A stretch of DNA of 43,240 nt from Streptomyces sp. ISL-12 (GCF_018614415.1 NZ_JAGGOO010000088.1:1-43240); one strand, 5' to 3'; positions 9,294 to 19,121 are shown, counted from the first letter of the stretch. The notes: a model not told the origin generated them from the sequence alone. Numbers and translations are program-made.

Positions 9294-9336
9294 GACACAC
9301 GTGTGCCGCGCCCGGAAGGCGCGGCACACGTGTGTC
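9294..9336. terminator. Bidirectional hairpin terminator
   Basis: A perfect 19-bp inverted repeat (9294-9312 and 9318-9336) with a five-base loop CGGAA starts two bases after the zur stop and ends 18 bases before the NRPS-1 stop on the other strand. The convergent layout means it can end both transcripts. The stem contains the palindromic core CACACGTGTG. Confidence 0.88.
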
Positions 9337-9354
9337 AGGCCCCGCGGCCCGTGC

Positions 9355-12300
9355 TCAGAGCACCCCTTCCTCCATGCTCTCCGTCTCCGTGCTCTCCGCC
9401 GCCGTCCGGGCGCGGGCGAGGTCGGCGAAGGCGCCGACGGTCGGCCGGGCGAAGAAACGGGCGAGGGGCAGCCGTACCCCGAGTTCACCGGCGGCCCGTT
9501 CGACGAGCCGGACCGCCTGGACGCTGTCCCCGCCGAGGGTGAAGAAGTTGTCCTCCGCCGTGCGCACGGGGGTGTCCAGGACGCTCTCCCACAACCGCGC
9601 CACCGACCGTTCGACCTGGTCGAGTTCCCGGTCCGCCGCGTCCTGTCCGAGGTTCCGGTCCGCCGCCACGGCCGCGGTCACCGCCCGCCGGTCCACCTTG
9701 CCGTTGGCGGTCAGGGGGACGGCGGGCAGCGTCGCGATCCGGCGCGGCACCATGGCGGGCGGCAGCCGGTCCGCCAGCCAGCGCGGCAACTCCTCCGGGA
9801 GCGCCGCGCCTTCGTGCCCTTCGGCGGGTACGACGGCCGCCACCAGCTCACGTGCGGCGCCGGTGCCGGAGACGGCGACCGCGGCGCGGGTCACCGCCGG
9901 GTGCGCGGACAGCGCGGTCTCGATCTCCCCCAGCTCGATGCGGTGGCCCCGGATCTTCACCTGGTCGTCGGTGCGGCCGAGGAACTCCAGCACTCCCCCG
10001 GGCCGGTACCGGCCGAGGTCGCCGGTGCGGTACCAGCGCAGGCCGCCGTCGACGACGAACCGGGACGCCGTCAGCTCGGGTGCGCCCCGGTAGCCGCGGG
10101 CCAGTCCGGCGCCCCCGATCCACAGCTCGCCGGGCACCCAGTCGGGCCGGTCGGCGCCGCTGTGCGGGTCGACGACCCGGTAGCTCTGGTTGCGCAGCGG
10201 CCGGCCGTACGGGATCGACGGCCAGCCCGGGAGCAGGCGCTCGACGTCATGGGCGTTGGACCAGATCGCCGCCTCCGTGGCGCCGCCCAGCGCGACGAGC
10301 CGGGCGGACGGGACCAGCGCGGACAGCCGCCCCGGCAGGTCGAGGCCGATCCAGTCACCGGACAGCAGCGCCAGCCGCAGCGTCCCGGGCACCCGGCCGG
10401 GCTGGTGCTCGGCCACCGTCAGCAGCATGTCCAGCAGGGCGGGAACGGTGTTCCAGACGGTCACCCCGTGCCGGACGCACAGGTCGGCCCACCGTTCGGC
10501 GTCGCGGCGCTCGTCCTCGGCGACGGTGACCAGCGCGCCGCCGGCCGACAGCAGGCCGAAGACGTCGTACACCGAGAGGTCGAAGTCCAGGGCGGAGACG
10601 GCCAGGACGCGGTCGTCGGCGCCCACCCCGTAGCGGTCGTCGATGTCCTCGACGGTGTTGGCGGCGGCGCCGTGGGTGATCTCGACGCCCTTGGGGGCGC
10701 CGGTGGACCCGGAGGTGAAGATGACGTACGCCAGTTGGTCCGGCGGGGCGACGACCGGGGCCCGGAGCGGCTCGTGCCGGTCCGCGTCGGTGAGGGGCAG
10801 GGGTACGGCCGGCCAGTCGTCGGCGGCGTCCTCGGTCAGGGCCAGGCGTACGCCCGCCCCGGTGAGGATGCGGTCCCGGCGGGCCGGGGGCTGGTCGACG
10901 CCGACGGGGACGTAGGCCGCGCCGGCGGCGAGGACGCCGAGGACGGCGGCGATCTGGTCCGGGCCCTTGGGCAGGCTGACGGCGACGGGTTCGCCGGGGC
11001 GGACGCCGTGCGCGGTCAGCAGGGCGGCGATCCGGCGGGCCCGCAGCGACAGTTCGCCGTAGGTAACGGTGGTGTCGCCGGCGAGGAGCGCCGGGGCGTC
11101 CGGGCGGGCGACGGCGTTGCGGAAGAACGGCGTGTGCAGGGAGGTCTCCCGCAGGGGCGCGGCCGTGTCGTTGGCCCGGTCGCGCGCGGCGCGCTGGGCG
11201 GCCGGGAGGGGGACCGGGCGGGGTGCGGTCCAGTCGGCCTCCAGCAGGGTGCGCAGATGGGCGGTGTACGCGGCGAACAGGGCGTCGAGGACGCCCTCGG
11301 GGAACAGGTCCTCCACCGCGTCCCAGTGCAGGTCGATCACGGTGCCCTCGGGGGTGCGCCGCTCCACGGCCTGGTGGTCCAGCCAGACCTGGGGGGTCTG
11401 GGTGATGCCGTACACCTGGTCGGTGAAGAGGCCGGCCGGGTCGTCGCCGGTGTCCAGGCCGAGGGCGCTGGTGAAGACGACGGGCATGGTGACGTCGGCC
11501 TGTCCGGTGCGGCGGGCGAGCCGGCGCAGTACCTGGACGGCGGAGAGGGAGCGGTGGTCGAGGGCCTCCCACAGCTCGCGCTGGGTGCGGCGGGCGCCGG
11601 TCAGCCAGGGCTCGCCGGGCCGGTGCTCGTGGCCGACCAGGACGAGGGAGGTGAAGTCGCCCAGCACCCGGGTGATGTGCGGATGGGCCTCCCGCCGGTC
11701 GAACAGGGTCAGGTTGACCGTGAGGTCCGGTTCGGCGCTCCAGCGGGACAGCACCTCGCAGTACGCCGTGAGCAGCACGGCGGACGGGGTGACGCCGTGG
11801 GCGCGGGCGCGTTCCTCCAGGGCGCGGCGGGCGGCGGCGTCGAGGACGGCGGTGCGCCGGGCGAACCGGGGCCGGGCGAGGTCGGCCGGGTCGCAGGCGA
11901 GCGGCAGCCGGGGGGCGGCGGGCAGGGTGTCCAGCCGCTGCTCCCAGTGCCGTTCGGCGGCCTCCAGTTCGCCGGGGTCGGGCCGGGCGGCGAGGACGTG
12001 GTCGCGGAAGGAGACGTCCACGGGCGGCAGTCCGGCGTCCGGGTCGGCGTAGAGGGCGGAGAGTTCGGCGTAGAAGGTGAGGATGCTCAGGGCGTCCAGG
12101 ACCAGGTTGTCCATGCCGACGGCGAGCCGTACCCGCTGCTCGTCGCGGACGGCGGCGACGCTGAACAGGGGCCAGCGGCCGGGGTCGAAGACGTGGTGGG
12201 ACCAGGTGTCGCGCAGGGCGGCGCGGGCGGCCTCGGGGTCCGGTCCGGCGTCGGTGACCTCGATGGTGAAGCGGGGCACGTCGGGCAGGACGCGCTGGTG

Positions 12301-15300
12301 GCCGTCGGTGTCGAAGACGGCCCGGAGCATCTCGTGCCGGGCGACGAGACGGTTGACGGCCTCCTCCAGGCGGGCCACGTCGAGGCCGGGTATGTCGTAC
12401 TCGCGGTAGAAGTGGCAGCCGACACCGCCCAGGGTGAACTCCTCGCCGCGGCCGAGCCAGTAGGCGAGCTGGACGTCGGTGGGCGGGAACGGGTCGTGGC
12501 GGTGCGCCGGGTCGGCGGCGGGCGGCCGGACCGGCGGGCGGGCCGGGCCGAGGTGGACGGTCTCGGCGAAGTCGGCGAGGACCGGGTGGGCGAACAGGGC
12601 GCTCAGGGCGGTGCCCCGGGCGCCGTCGGCGCGCAGCCGGGTGAGGAGCCGGGTGGCCAGCAGGGAGTCGCCGCCGAGGGCGAAGAAGTCGTCGGTGCGG
12701 CCGGGGCTGGGGATGTCGAGTACGTCCTGCCAGGCGGCGGCGACCAGGCGTTCGGCGTCGGTGCGGGGCGGCTCGTGCCGGTCGGGTGCGGTCCGCTCGG
12801 CCAACTGGGCGGTGACCGCGGCGCGGTCGGTCTTGCCGTTGCGGGTCAGGGGGAGTTCGGTGAGCACGGCCGTGGTGTCCGGGAGCATGGCGGGCGGCAG
12901 GAGGGTGCCGAGGTGCTCCGCGAGGCCGGCGGGTGTGGGCCGGCGGCCGGGGACGGGGACGACCGCCGCGGCCGGCCGGCGGGTGGGCAGCAGGACCGCC
13001 ACGGCCCGCGCCACGTCGGGGTGGGCGGTCAACGCGGCCTCGATCTCGCCCAGTTCGACGCGGTGGCCGCGCACCTTGACCTGGTGGTCGGCGCGGCCGA
13101 GGAACTCCAGGTGGCCGTCGGGGCGGTAGCGGGCGCGGTCGCCGGTGCGGTACCAGCGCACGCCGTCGTGGTCGACGAAGCGGTCGGCGGTGCGCTCGGG
13201 GTCGCCGCGGTAGCCGCGGGCCACTCCCCCGCCGCCGATCCACAGCTCGCCGGGCACCCAGTCGGGCCGGTCCCGGCCCAGCGGGTCCACGACCCGGCAG
13301 CGCACGCCGGTGAGCGGACGGCCGTAGGGGACGATGCTCCAGTCCTCCGGGACGGGGAGGGTGACCTGCTGCCAGGTGGAGTGGATGGCGGTCTCGGTCG
13401 TGCCGCCGAGGCCGGCGAAGAGGCAGTCGGGGGCGCGGCGGGCGAGCCGTTCGGCGAGGTCGGGGGTGATCCGGTCGCCGCCGAGCAGGACCGCCCGCAG
13501 CGGCAGCGGCGTGGGCTGCGTCTCCGCGACGGTGAGGAGCATGTCCAGCAGCGCGGGTACGCAGTTCAGCACGGTCGCCCGGTGGGTGTGCGCCAGGCGC
13601 AGCCAGGCGTCGGCGTCCCGGCGGTCCGGTTCCCGGACGCAGATGACCGCGCCGCCGGTGCTCAGCGGCGCGAACAGGTCGAAGACGGAGAGGTCGAACT
13701 CCAGCGCGGAGAGGGCGAGGGTGCGGTCGGCGGGGCCGAGTCCGAGGCGGTCCCGGAGGTCGGCCACGGTACACATCGCCGCCGCGTGGGCCACCTCGAC
13801 GCCCTTGGGTTCGCCGGTCGAGCCCGAGGTGTACAGGACGTAGGCGAGGTCGTCGGGTGAGCCGGGCACGGGAGCGGGCAGGGGCTCGGCGGTGCGGGCC
13901 GCGTCCAGGTCGTCCAGGAGCAGGCGGGCACCGGCGGAGGCGAGGACGCGGGCGCGGCGCGCGGCGGGCTGGTCGACGGCGACGGGCAGGTAGGCGGCGC
14001 CGGCCGCGAGGACGCCGAGGACCGCGACGACCTGCTCGGGGCCCTTGGGCAGGCTGACGGCGACCAGGTCGCCGGGGCGCACTCCCTGGGCGCGCAGGTG
14101 GCCCGCGACGGTGAGGGCGCGGGCGGCGAGGTCGCCGTAGGTGTGGTGCGCGGTGTCGTCGCCGAGCAGCGCGGGGGCGTCGGGCGCGGTGGCGGCGTGG
14201 CGGAAGAACTCGTCGTGGAGGCGGAGTCCGCTGCCGGGCGGACGGCCCGTGTCCTCGTCGGCGGCGTGCCGGGTGCGCCGCTGAGCGGCGGGCAGCAGGT
14301 CGCCGACCGGGGCGGTCCACGCCCCGGGGTCGTCGGTGAGCCGGTCCAGGAGACCCTCGTACGCGGCGAACATGGCGTCCAGCACGCCGGGCGCGAACGC
14401 GGCCTCGCGGGCGTCCCAGTTGACGAGCAGTCCGCCGTCGAGTTCGGTGATCTGGGCGTCCAGCCAGACCTGCGGGCCCTGCGAGATGATCCACACCGGT
14501 TCCCCGAAGACGCGGGTGACGGAGGCCGGGAAGAGCGGGCCGAGGCCCAGGGCGCTGGTGTGCACCACGGGGGCGAGCAGCTGGGCGCCGCGGCGGCGGG
14601 TCAGGTCCCGCAGCACCTCCACGCCGGAGTGCCGGGCGTGCGCGGCGTCGGCGTGGAACCGCTCCTGGAGCCGTCCGGCCCGGTCGGCGAAGCCGCCCGG
14701 CGCGGTGCCGTCCCAGGCGAGCAGGACCGAGGAGGTGAAATCGCCGACCAGGGCGTCGACGTCGGGGTGCAGCGGCTCACGGTCGAACAGGGGGAGGTTG
14801 AGCAGGAAGGAGGGCTCGGCGGACCAGGCGGTGAGGACCTCCGCGAAGACGGCGGTGAGGGCGAGCGCCGGGGTCAGGCCGTGGGCGCGGGCCCGCGCCT
14901 CGAAGGCGGCGGCCCGCTCGGGGGCGAGCAGCCGGTGCCTGCGCACGACGGTCGTGGCGTCGGCGTCGTGGCCTGCGGCGGGCAGCTCCGGCGGCCCGGG
15001 GAGCGCGTCGAGGCGCTCCCGCCACCAGGCCCGGTCCGCTTCCCGCGCGGCGCGGCCGGGGCCGGCCCGGTGGGCCTCCCGGTCGGACAGGTAGCGGCGG
15101 AAGGAGTAGCCGGGCTCGGCCCTGGGCACCTTGCCGCCCGCGGCGTAGGCGTCGGCGAGGTCGGCCAGCAGGACGCGCAGGCTGAGCGCGTCGGCGGCGA
15201 TCATGTCGAGGTTGACGTGGGTACGGGTACGGCCGTCCGGCAGGAGGGTGAGCCGTACGTCGAAGACCTCGCCGGCGCCGATGTCCAGGGTGCGGTGGGA

Positions 15301-15975
15301 CAACGCGGCGCGCAGGCGCTCCAGTTCCGCCTCGGCCCGCTCGGGGTTCTCGTGGCGCAGGTCGGTGACGCGGAGGCCGGGCCAGGGGGCGGCGGCGAGG
15401 ATCTCCTGGGTGCCGTCGTCGCGGACGCGGACCCGGAGCATGTCGTGCCGGGCGAGGACGGACCGTACGGCGTCCTGGAGGCGGTCGGGGTCGACGCCGG
15501 TGCCGTCGAACTCGTGGTAGAAGTGCGCGGCCACCCCGCCGAGCCGCTGCCCCGGGGAGCGCCCGGCCCAGTAGGCGTGCTGCATCAGGGCCAGGGGGAA
15601 GGGGCCGGTCGCCTGGTCGCTCGCGGGAGCGGTGGCGGGGGTGGTGTCCGGCTCCGTACGGGTGGCGAGGAGCGCGTGCCAGGCCGCCGGGGTCGGGTGG
15701 GCCGCGAGGGCGCCGAAGGTGAGGTCGGCCCCGGCGCGGCGCCAGCGGGCCGCCAGCTTCATGAGGGTGATGGAGTCCAGACCGAGGGCGATGAGGTTGT
15801 CGTCGTCGTGGACGGCGTCGGGCGACAGGTCGAGGACCGAGGCGAGCCGGGCGCGCAGGGCGGGGAGGTCCGTCAGCTCGGCGGCGGCCGGGTCCGTCCT
15901 GGCCACCTTGTCGATCGGGGCGGTCTGACCGGTCTGGTCGGTCGTGGCTGTCTGGTCGGTCGGGTCGGTCAGCAC
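9355..15975 (-). CDS. NRPS-1: ArCP-Cy-A-PCP-Cy-A-PCP
   Basis: A 2206-residue synthetase resembling yersiniabactin HMWP2/PchE. The aryl carrier has GLDSITLM with Ser near 68. Cy1 (about 124-540) carries DMIAADALS. A1 carries YTSGSTGEPKG. PCP1 has GGDSLLATRL, Cy2 has DNLVLDALS, A2 has FTSGSTGAPKG, and PCP2 has LGGDSVQAVRL. There is no TE. By-eye Stachelhaus codes: A2 DLYNLSLIWK (Cys); A1 DLFNLGLIHK, which differs at three positions and shares N/G/H with Thr pockets. It should extend salicyl-ArCP by two heterocyclised residues and pass the chain to NRPS-2. The start is GTG 15975 with GAAGGAAG just upstream. An in-frame GTG at 16167 overlapping the P450 stop (GTGA) would add 64 low-complexity residues and cannot be excluded. 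It is the last gene of the operon. Confidence 0.92.
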   Translation of the reverse strand: MLTDPTDQTATTDQTGQTAPIDKVARTDPAAAELTDLPALRARLASVLDLSPDAVHDDDNLIALGLDSITLMKLAARWRRAGADLTFGALAAHPTPAAWHALLATRTEPDTTPATAPASDQATGPFPLALMQHAYWAGRSPGQRLGGVAAHFYHEFDGTGVDPDRLQDAVRSVLARHDMLRVRVRDDGTQEILAAAPWPGLRVTDLRHENPERAEAELERLRAALSHRTLDIGAGEVFDVRLTLLPDGRTRTHVNLDMIAADALSLRVLLADLADAYAAGGKVPRAEPGYSFRRYLSDREAHRAGPGRAAREADRAWWRERLDALPGPPELPAAGHDADATTVVRRHRLLAPERAAAFEARARAHGLTPALALTAVFAEVLTAWSAEPSFLLNLPLFDREPLHPDVDALVGDFTSSVLLAWDGTAPGGFADRAGRLQERFHADAAHARHSGVEVLRDLTRRRGAQLLAPVVHTSALGLGPLFPASVTRVFGEPVWIISQGPQVWLDAQITELDGGLLVNWDAREAAFAPGVLDAMFAAYEGLLDRLTDDPGAWTAPVGDLLPAAQRRTRHAADEDTGRPPGSGLRLHDEFFRHAATAPDAPALLGDDTAHHTYGDLAARALTVAGHLRAQGVRPGDLVAVSLPKGPEQVVAVLGVLAAGAAYLPVAVDQPAARRARVLASAGARLLLDDLDAARTAEPLPAPVPGSPDDLAYVLYTSGSTGEPKGVEVAHAAAMCTVADLRDRLGLGPADRTLALSALEFDLSVFDLFAPLSTGGAVICVREPDRRDADAWLRLAHTHRATVLNCVPALLDMLLTVAETQPTPLPLRAVLLGGDRITPDLAERLARRAPDCLFAGLGGTTETAIHSTWQQVTLPVPEDWSIVPYGRPLTGVRCRVVDPLGRDRPDWVPGELWIGGGGVARGYRGDPERTADRFVDHDGVRWYRTGDRARYRPDGHLEFLGRADHQVKVRGHRVELGEIEAALTAHPDVARAVAVLLPTRRPAAAVVPVPGRRPTPAGLAEHLGTLLPPAMLPDTTAVLTELPLTRNGKTDRAAVTAQLAERTAPDRHEPPRTDAERLVAAAWQDVLDIPSPGRTDDFFALGGDSLLATRLLTRLRADGARGTALSALFAHPVLADFAETVHLGPARPPVRPPAADPAHRHDPFPPTDVQLAYWLGRGEEFTLGGVGCHFYREYDIPGLDVARLEEAVNRLVARHEMLRAVFDTDGHQRVLPDVPRFTIEVTDAGPDPEAARAALRDTWSHHVFDPGRWPLFSVAAVRDEQRVRLAVGMDNLVLDALSILTFYAELSALYADPDAGLPPVDVSFRDHVLAARPDPGELEAAERHWEQRLDTLPAAPRLPLACDPADLARPRFARRTAVLDAAARRALEERARAHGVTPSAVLLTAYCEVLSRWSAEPDLTVNLTLFDRREAHPHITRVLGDFTSLVLVGHEHRPGEPWLTGARRTQRELWEALDHRSLSAVQVLRRLARRTGQADVTMPVVFTSALGLDTGDDPAGLFTDQVYGITQTPQVWLDHQAVERRTPEGTVIDLHWDAVEDLFPEGVLDALFAAYTAHLRTLLEADWTAPRPVPLPAAQRAARDRANDTAAPLRETSLHTPFFRNAVARPDAPALLAGDTTVTYGELSLRARRIAALLTAHGVRPGEPVAVSLPKGPDQIAAVLGVLAAGAAYVPVGVDQPPARRDRILTGAGVRLALTEDAADDWPAVPLPLTDADRHEPLRAPVVAPPDQLAYVIFTSGSTGAPKGVEITHGAAANTVEDIDDRYGVGADDRVLAVSALDFDLSVYDVFGLLSAGGALVTVAEDERRDAERWADLCVRHGVTVWNTVPALLDMLLTVAEHQPGRVPGTLRLALLSGDWIGLDLPGRLSALVPSARLVALGGATEAAIWSNAHDVERLLPGWPSIPYGRPLRNQSYRVVDPHSGADRPDWVPGELWIGGAGLARGYRGAPELTASRFVVDGGLRWYRTGDLGRYRPGGVLEFLGRTDDQVKIRGHRIELGEIETALSAHPAVTRAAVAVSGTGAARELVAAVVPAEGHEGAALPEELPRWLADRLPPAMVPRRIATLPAVPLTANGKVDRRAVTAAVAADRNLGQDAADRELDQVERSVARLWESVLDTPVRTAEDNFFTLGGDSVQAVRLVERAAGELGVRLPLARFFARPTVGAFADLARARTAAESTETESMEEGVL

Positions 15976-15986
15976 GGTCTTCCTTC

Positions 15987-16116
15987 TGTCTCGCGGGTGC
16001 GCGGGGCTGTGTCGCTGGGGCGCCGGGGCTGTCTCGCTGGTGCGCGGGGCTGTCCCGCGAGGGCGCCGGAGCTGTCCGGCGGGGCGCGGCGGGGCTGTCT
16101 CGCGGGGCGCGGTGGC
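15987..16116. repeat. Six 21-23 bp tandem repeats before NRPS-1
   Basis: Six consecutive units beginning TGTCTCGC or TGTCCCGC-like on the plus strand lie at 15987-16007, 16008-16029, 16030-16050, 16051-16072, 16073-16095 and 16096-16116. Lengths 21 and 22 alternate in the first four. The period is not a multiple of three, so repetition is at DNA or RNA level. It fills most of the 188-base gap between the P450 stop and NRPS-1, directly upstream of the NRPS-1 ribosome-binding site. Confidence 0.72.
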
Positions 16117-16163
16117 GCACGGCCCGGCGTCGGGCGGGGCGGGGGTGCGGGGGCCCGGCGGTG

Positions 16164-17459
16164 TCACCAGCGCACGGGCAGGGTGGCCGGGCCGCGCAGG
16201 AAGGCGGCCGGCCTCCAGGTCGCGTCACCGGCCGGACGCAGGCCGGGCAGCAGCCGGGCAAGGGCGGTCAGACCCTCCTGGAGTTCGACCCGGGCCAGGG
16301 CGGCGCCGGCGCAGTGGTGGATGCCGTGGCCGAAGGCGAGGTGCCCTGAGGTGTCGCGGTCGGGTTCGAGGCGGTCGGGCCTCGGGAAGCGCAGGGCGTC
16401 ACGGTCGGCGGCACCGATCGCGACCAGGACGGGTTCGCCGGCGCGCACCTTCACGCCGCCCACCTGTACGTCCTCCAGGGCGTAGCGCGGCAGGGAGGCG
16501 GACGCGGCCAGGGGGACGTACCGGAGCAGTTCCTCGACCCAGGCGCGGGCCCGGTCGGGACGGTCGGCCAACTCGGCTAGGGCGTCCGGGCGTTCGGTGA
16601 GCAGCACCCAGGTGAAGTTGGCGAGCTGGGCGGCGGTGGTCTCGTAGCCGCCGAGCAGGATCGCGACGCACAGTTCGACGAGTTCCTCGCGCGAGGCCCC
16701 GCCGTCCGGGGCGTCCTCGTCGCCGGCGTGCAGCAGCGCGGTCATCAGGTCGTCGGCGGGGTCGGCCCGCCGGCGGTCGAGCAGGTCTCCCATGTACTCC
16801 TTGAGCGCGGCGGTGGCGGCCAGGACGTCGTGCGGTCCGGCGCCACTGGTGGACAGCACGGTGTCGCTCCAGCCGCGGAAGCGGTCGCGGTCCTCGGCGG
16901 GGACGCCGAGCAGTTCGCAGATGACCGCGATGGGCACGGGCAGCGCGACGTGCTCCACCAGGTCGGCGGGGGCGCCGGCGGCCGTCATGCGGTGGATGGC
17001 GTCCTCGGTGATCTCCCGCACGCGCGGGCGCAGCGCCTCCGCCCGGCGCGGGGTGAACGCGCGGGCGGCGGGGCGGCGCAGACGGGTGTGGTCGGGCGGG
17101 TCGGTGGCGACCAGGCCGATGGGGCTGACCGGGGTGGTGCGGGGCGCGTCCCGTCCGGCGTCCGCGCGGGAGAAACGGGCGTCGGCGAGGACGGCGCGGG
17201 CGTCGTGGTGGCGGGTGACGAGCCAGGCCGGTTCGCCGTACGGCAGTTGGACGCGGAGCAGGCCGGGGGTGCGCTGGGCGACGCGGTAGGCGTCGGCCAG
17301 GTCCAGGCCGTCGGGGGTGTTGAAGGGGTAGGGGCAGGGGGCGGGCGTGTCCGGGGCCGGCGCGGACGCGCCCGAGCCGGAGGCACGCACCCCCGGACCC
17401 GGCACAGACGTGTCCGAGCCCGAGGCGGGCGTCCCCGGATCGGCGGCGGGCGTGCTCAC
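16164..17459 (-). CDS. Cytochrome P450 (first, next to NRPS-1)
   Basis: A soluble 431-residue bacterial P450. The I-helix is LLGGYETTAAQ, the ExxR motif is EELLRYV, and the haem loop is FGHGIHHCAGAALAR with the axial Cys. The first ~45 residues are an unusual Ser/Gly/Pro/Asp-rich repetitive tail (ASGSD, PGPG, ASGSGAS) before the usual PYPFNTPDGLD start. The start is GTG 17459, which overlaps the ligase stop (GTGA). It probably hydroxylates or desaturates the NRPS chain, for example oxidising a thiazoline to a thiazole, but the substrate cannot be read from sequence. It is only loosely similar to the P450 at 19122, so two different oxidations are likely. Electron-transfer partners are not in the window. 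Confidence 0.9.
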   Translation of the reverse strand: MSTPAADPGTPASGSDTSVPGPGVRASGSGASAPAPDTPAPCPYPFNTPDGLDLADAYRVAQRTPGLLRVQLPYGEPAWLVTRHHDARAVLADARFSRADAGRDAPRTTPVSPIGLVATDPPDHTRLRRPAARAFTPRRAEALRPRVREITEDAIHRMTAAGAPADLVEHVALPVPIAVICELLGVPAEDRDRFRGWSDTVLSTSGAGPHDVLAATAALKEYMGDLLDRRRADPADDLMTALLHAGDEDAPDGGASREELVELCVAILLGGYETTAAQLANFTWVLLTERPDALAELADRPDRARAWVEELLRYVPLAASASLPRYALEDVQVGGVKVRAGEPVLVAIGAADRDALRFPRPDRLEPDRDTSGHLAFGHGIHHCAGAALARVELQEGLTALARLLPGLRPAGDATWRPAAFLRGPATLPVRW

Positions 17460-19072
17460 AGGGCCTCCGCGACGGTGTTCAGCGTGCGGGTGAGGGCGAC
17501 GCGGTCGACCTTGCCCGCGCCGGTACGGGGGAAGCGGTCGACGGTGCGGACCCGGTCGGGGTGCTTGAAGGCCGCGACGCCCCGGCCGACGAGGTGGTCG
17601 ATGAGGTCGCGCCGGGTGGGGGCCTCGCCCCGGGGGACGACGAAGGCGCAGGTCCGCTCGCCCATGTCGGGGTCGGGGAAGCCGACCAGGGCCACGTCGT
17701 GCACGCGGGGGTGGGCGAGGAGGTGGTTCTCGACCTCCTCCACCGGGACCTTGTCGCCGCCCCGGTTGATGACGTCCTTCAGGCGGCCCTCCACGACGAG
17801 GTTCCCGCCGGGCAGCCGCCGGACCAGGTCGCCGGAGCGGTAGAAGCCGTCGGGGGTGAAGGCGGTGGCGTTGTGCTGCTCGGCGCGGAAGTAGCCGCGC
17901 AGGGTGTAGGGGCCGCGCGTCCACAGTTCGCCCATCTCGCCGTCGGGGACGTCGGTGCCGTCGGGGCCGACGACACGTACCTCGTCCGCGTCGGCCAGCG
18001 GGCGGCCCTGGCTGGTGAACACCGTCTCGTCGGGGTCGTCGAGGCGGGTGAAGTTCAGCAGCCCCTCGGCCATGCCGTACACCTGCTGCAGGGCGCAGCC
18101 GAGGACCGGGCGTACGCGGCGGGCGGCCTCTTCCTTGAGACGGGCGCCGCCCGCCTGGAGGAGGGTGAGGCTGCTGAGGTCGGGGGCGAGGAGTTCGGCG
18201 GCGTCGAGCCAGGCCAGGACCAGCGGGGGGACGAGGGCGACGGTGGTGACGCGTTCGCGGGCGATCAGGTCGAAGGCGGTCTCCGGGTCGGGCGAGGGGG
18301 CCAGGACGGTGGTACCGCCGGCGTGCAGGGTGCCCAGCAGGCCGGGGCAGGCGAGGGCGAAGTTGTGGGCGGCGGGCAGGGCGAGGAGGGTGACGGTGGA
18401 GTCGTCGAGGCCGGTGACGCGGGCGCTGGCGCGCAGGTTGTAGGCGTAGTCGTCGTGGGTGCGCGGGATGAGTTTGGGCAGGCCGGTGGTGCCGCCGGAC
18501 AGCAGCAGGACGGCGACGTCCTGGGGGCGGGCGTCGTCGGGGGCGCCGGGGTCCGGTTCGGCGGCGGTGAGCGCGTCGAAGGGGCGGTACGGGCCGGGCG
18601 CGACGGTGAAGACGTGGCGGACGGTGTGGGCGGCGGTGCTCACCGTCCGGGCGAGGCGCTCCTGCTCGGGGTCGCCGCCCGCCATGACACAGGCGGCGGC
18701 GCCGGAGAGGCGGGCGAGGTGGACGAGTTCGCTCTCCCGGTGTGCGGGCAGGGCGAGGACGGGGACGACGGCGGCGCGGAAACAGCCGAACAGGGTGAGG
18801 ACGAACGGCAGTCCGTTGGGGAGGTGGACCAGCAGACGGTTGCCGGCTTTGAGGCCGTGGGCGCGCAGACCGGCGGCGACCCGGTCGGCGGCCTCGTCCA
18901 GTTCGGCGTAGGTGAGGCGCCGGCCGTCGGTGACCAGTGCGGTGTGTCCGGGGGTGCGGCGGGCGCCGTCCCTGAGGACGGAGCCGAGGGTGGTGCCGGT
19001 CCAGTAGCCGTCGGCGCGGTAGCGGGCGGCGGCGGGTTCGGGCCAGGGGGTGAATCCGTCGAGCAGGGGCAC
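17456..19072 (-). CDS. Salicyl-AMP (aryl acid) ligase
   Basis: This 538-residue ANL-family aryl-acid activating enzyme is the normal length for DhbE/YbtE/PchD. The phosphate loop is LSGGTTGLPKLIPRTHDDYAYN, essentially the DhbE-type sequence, and YRSGDLVRRLPGG and the lysine-containing C-terminal GAGKVDR are present. It adenylates salicylate with ATP and loads it on the ArCP of NRPS-1. The start is GTG 19072, with GGAGG seven bases upstream. A longer frame to 19288 would overlap the P450 gene and is rejected. The stop overlaps the downstream P450 start. Salicylate rather than 2,3-dihydroxybenzoate is inferred because the operon has a salicylate synthase and no EntA/EntB homologues. Confidence 0.92.
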   Translation of the reverse strand: MPLLDGFTPWPEPAAARYRADGYWTGTTLGSVLRDGARRTPGHTALVTDGRRLTYAELDEAADRVAAGLRAHGLKAGNRLLVHLPNGLPFVLTLFGCFRAAVVPVLALPAHRESELVHLARLSGAAACVMAGGDPEQERLARTVSTAAHTVRHVFTVAPGPYRPFDALTAAEPDPGAPDDARPQDVAVLLLSGGTTGLPKLIPRTHDDYAYNLRASARVTGLDDSTVTLLALPAAHNFALACPGLLGTLHAGGTTVLAPSPDPETAFDLIARERVTTVALVPPLVLAWLDAAELLAPDLSSLTLLQAGGARLKEEAARRVRPVLGCALQQVYGMAEGLLNFTRLDDPDETVFTSQGRPLADADEVRVVGPDGTDVPDGEMGELWTRGPYTLRGYFRAEQHNATAFTPDGFYRSGDLVRRLPGGNLVVEGRLKDVINRGGDKVPVEEVENHLLAHPRVHDVALVGFPDPDMGERTCAFVVPRGEAPTRRDLIDHLVGRGVAAFKHPDRVRTVDRFPRTGAGKVDRVALTRTLNTVAEAL

Positions 19073-19121
19073 GAGGAGTCCTCCGTCGGAAGGATCGCGA
19101 GTAGCGGAGTAGGTGGCGGGG

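Noticed and set aside
8896..13860. Very long plus-strand open frame (1654 codons), and similar ones at 29918-35695
   Set aside because: They are antisense shadows of the two NRPS genes in high-GC DNA. They show no domain motifs, while the minus strand shows unmistakable Cy/A/PCP/TE motifs.
15987..16116. CRISPR array
   Set aside because: Units of 21-23 bp are directly contiguous with no unique spacers, and no cas gene is present.
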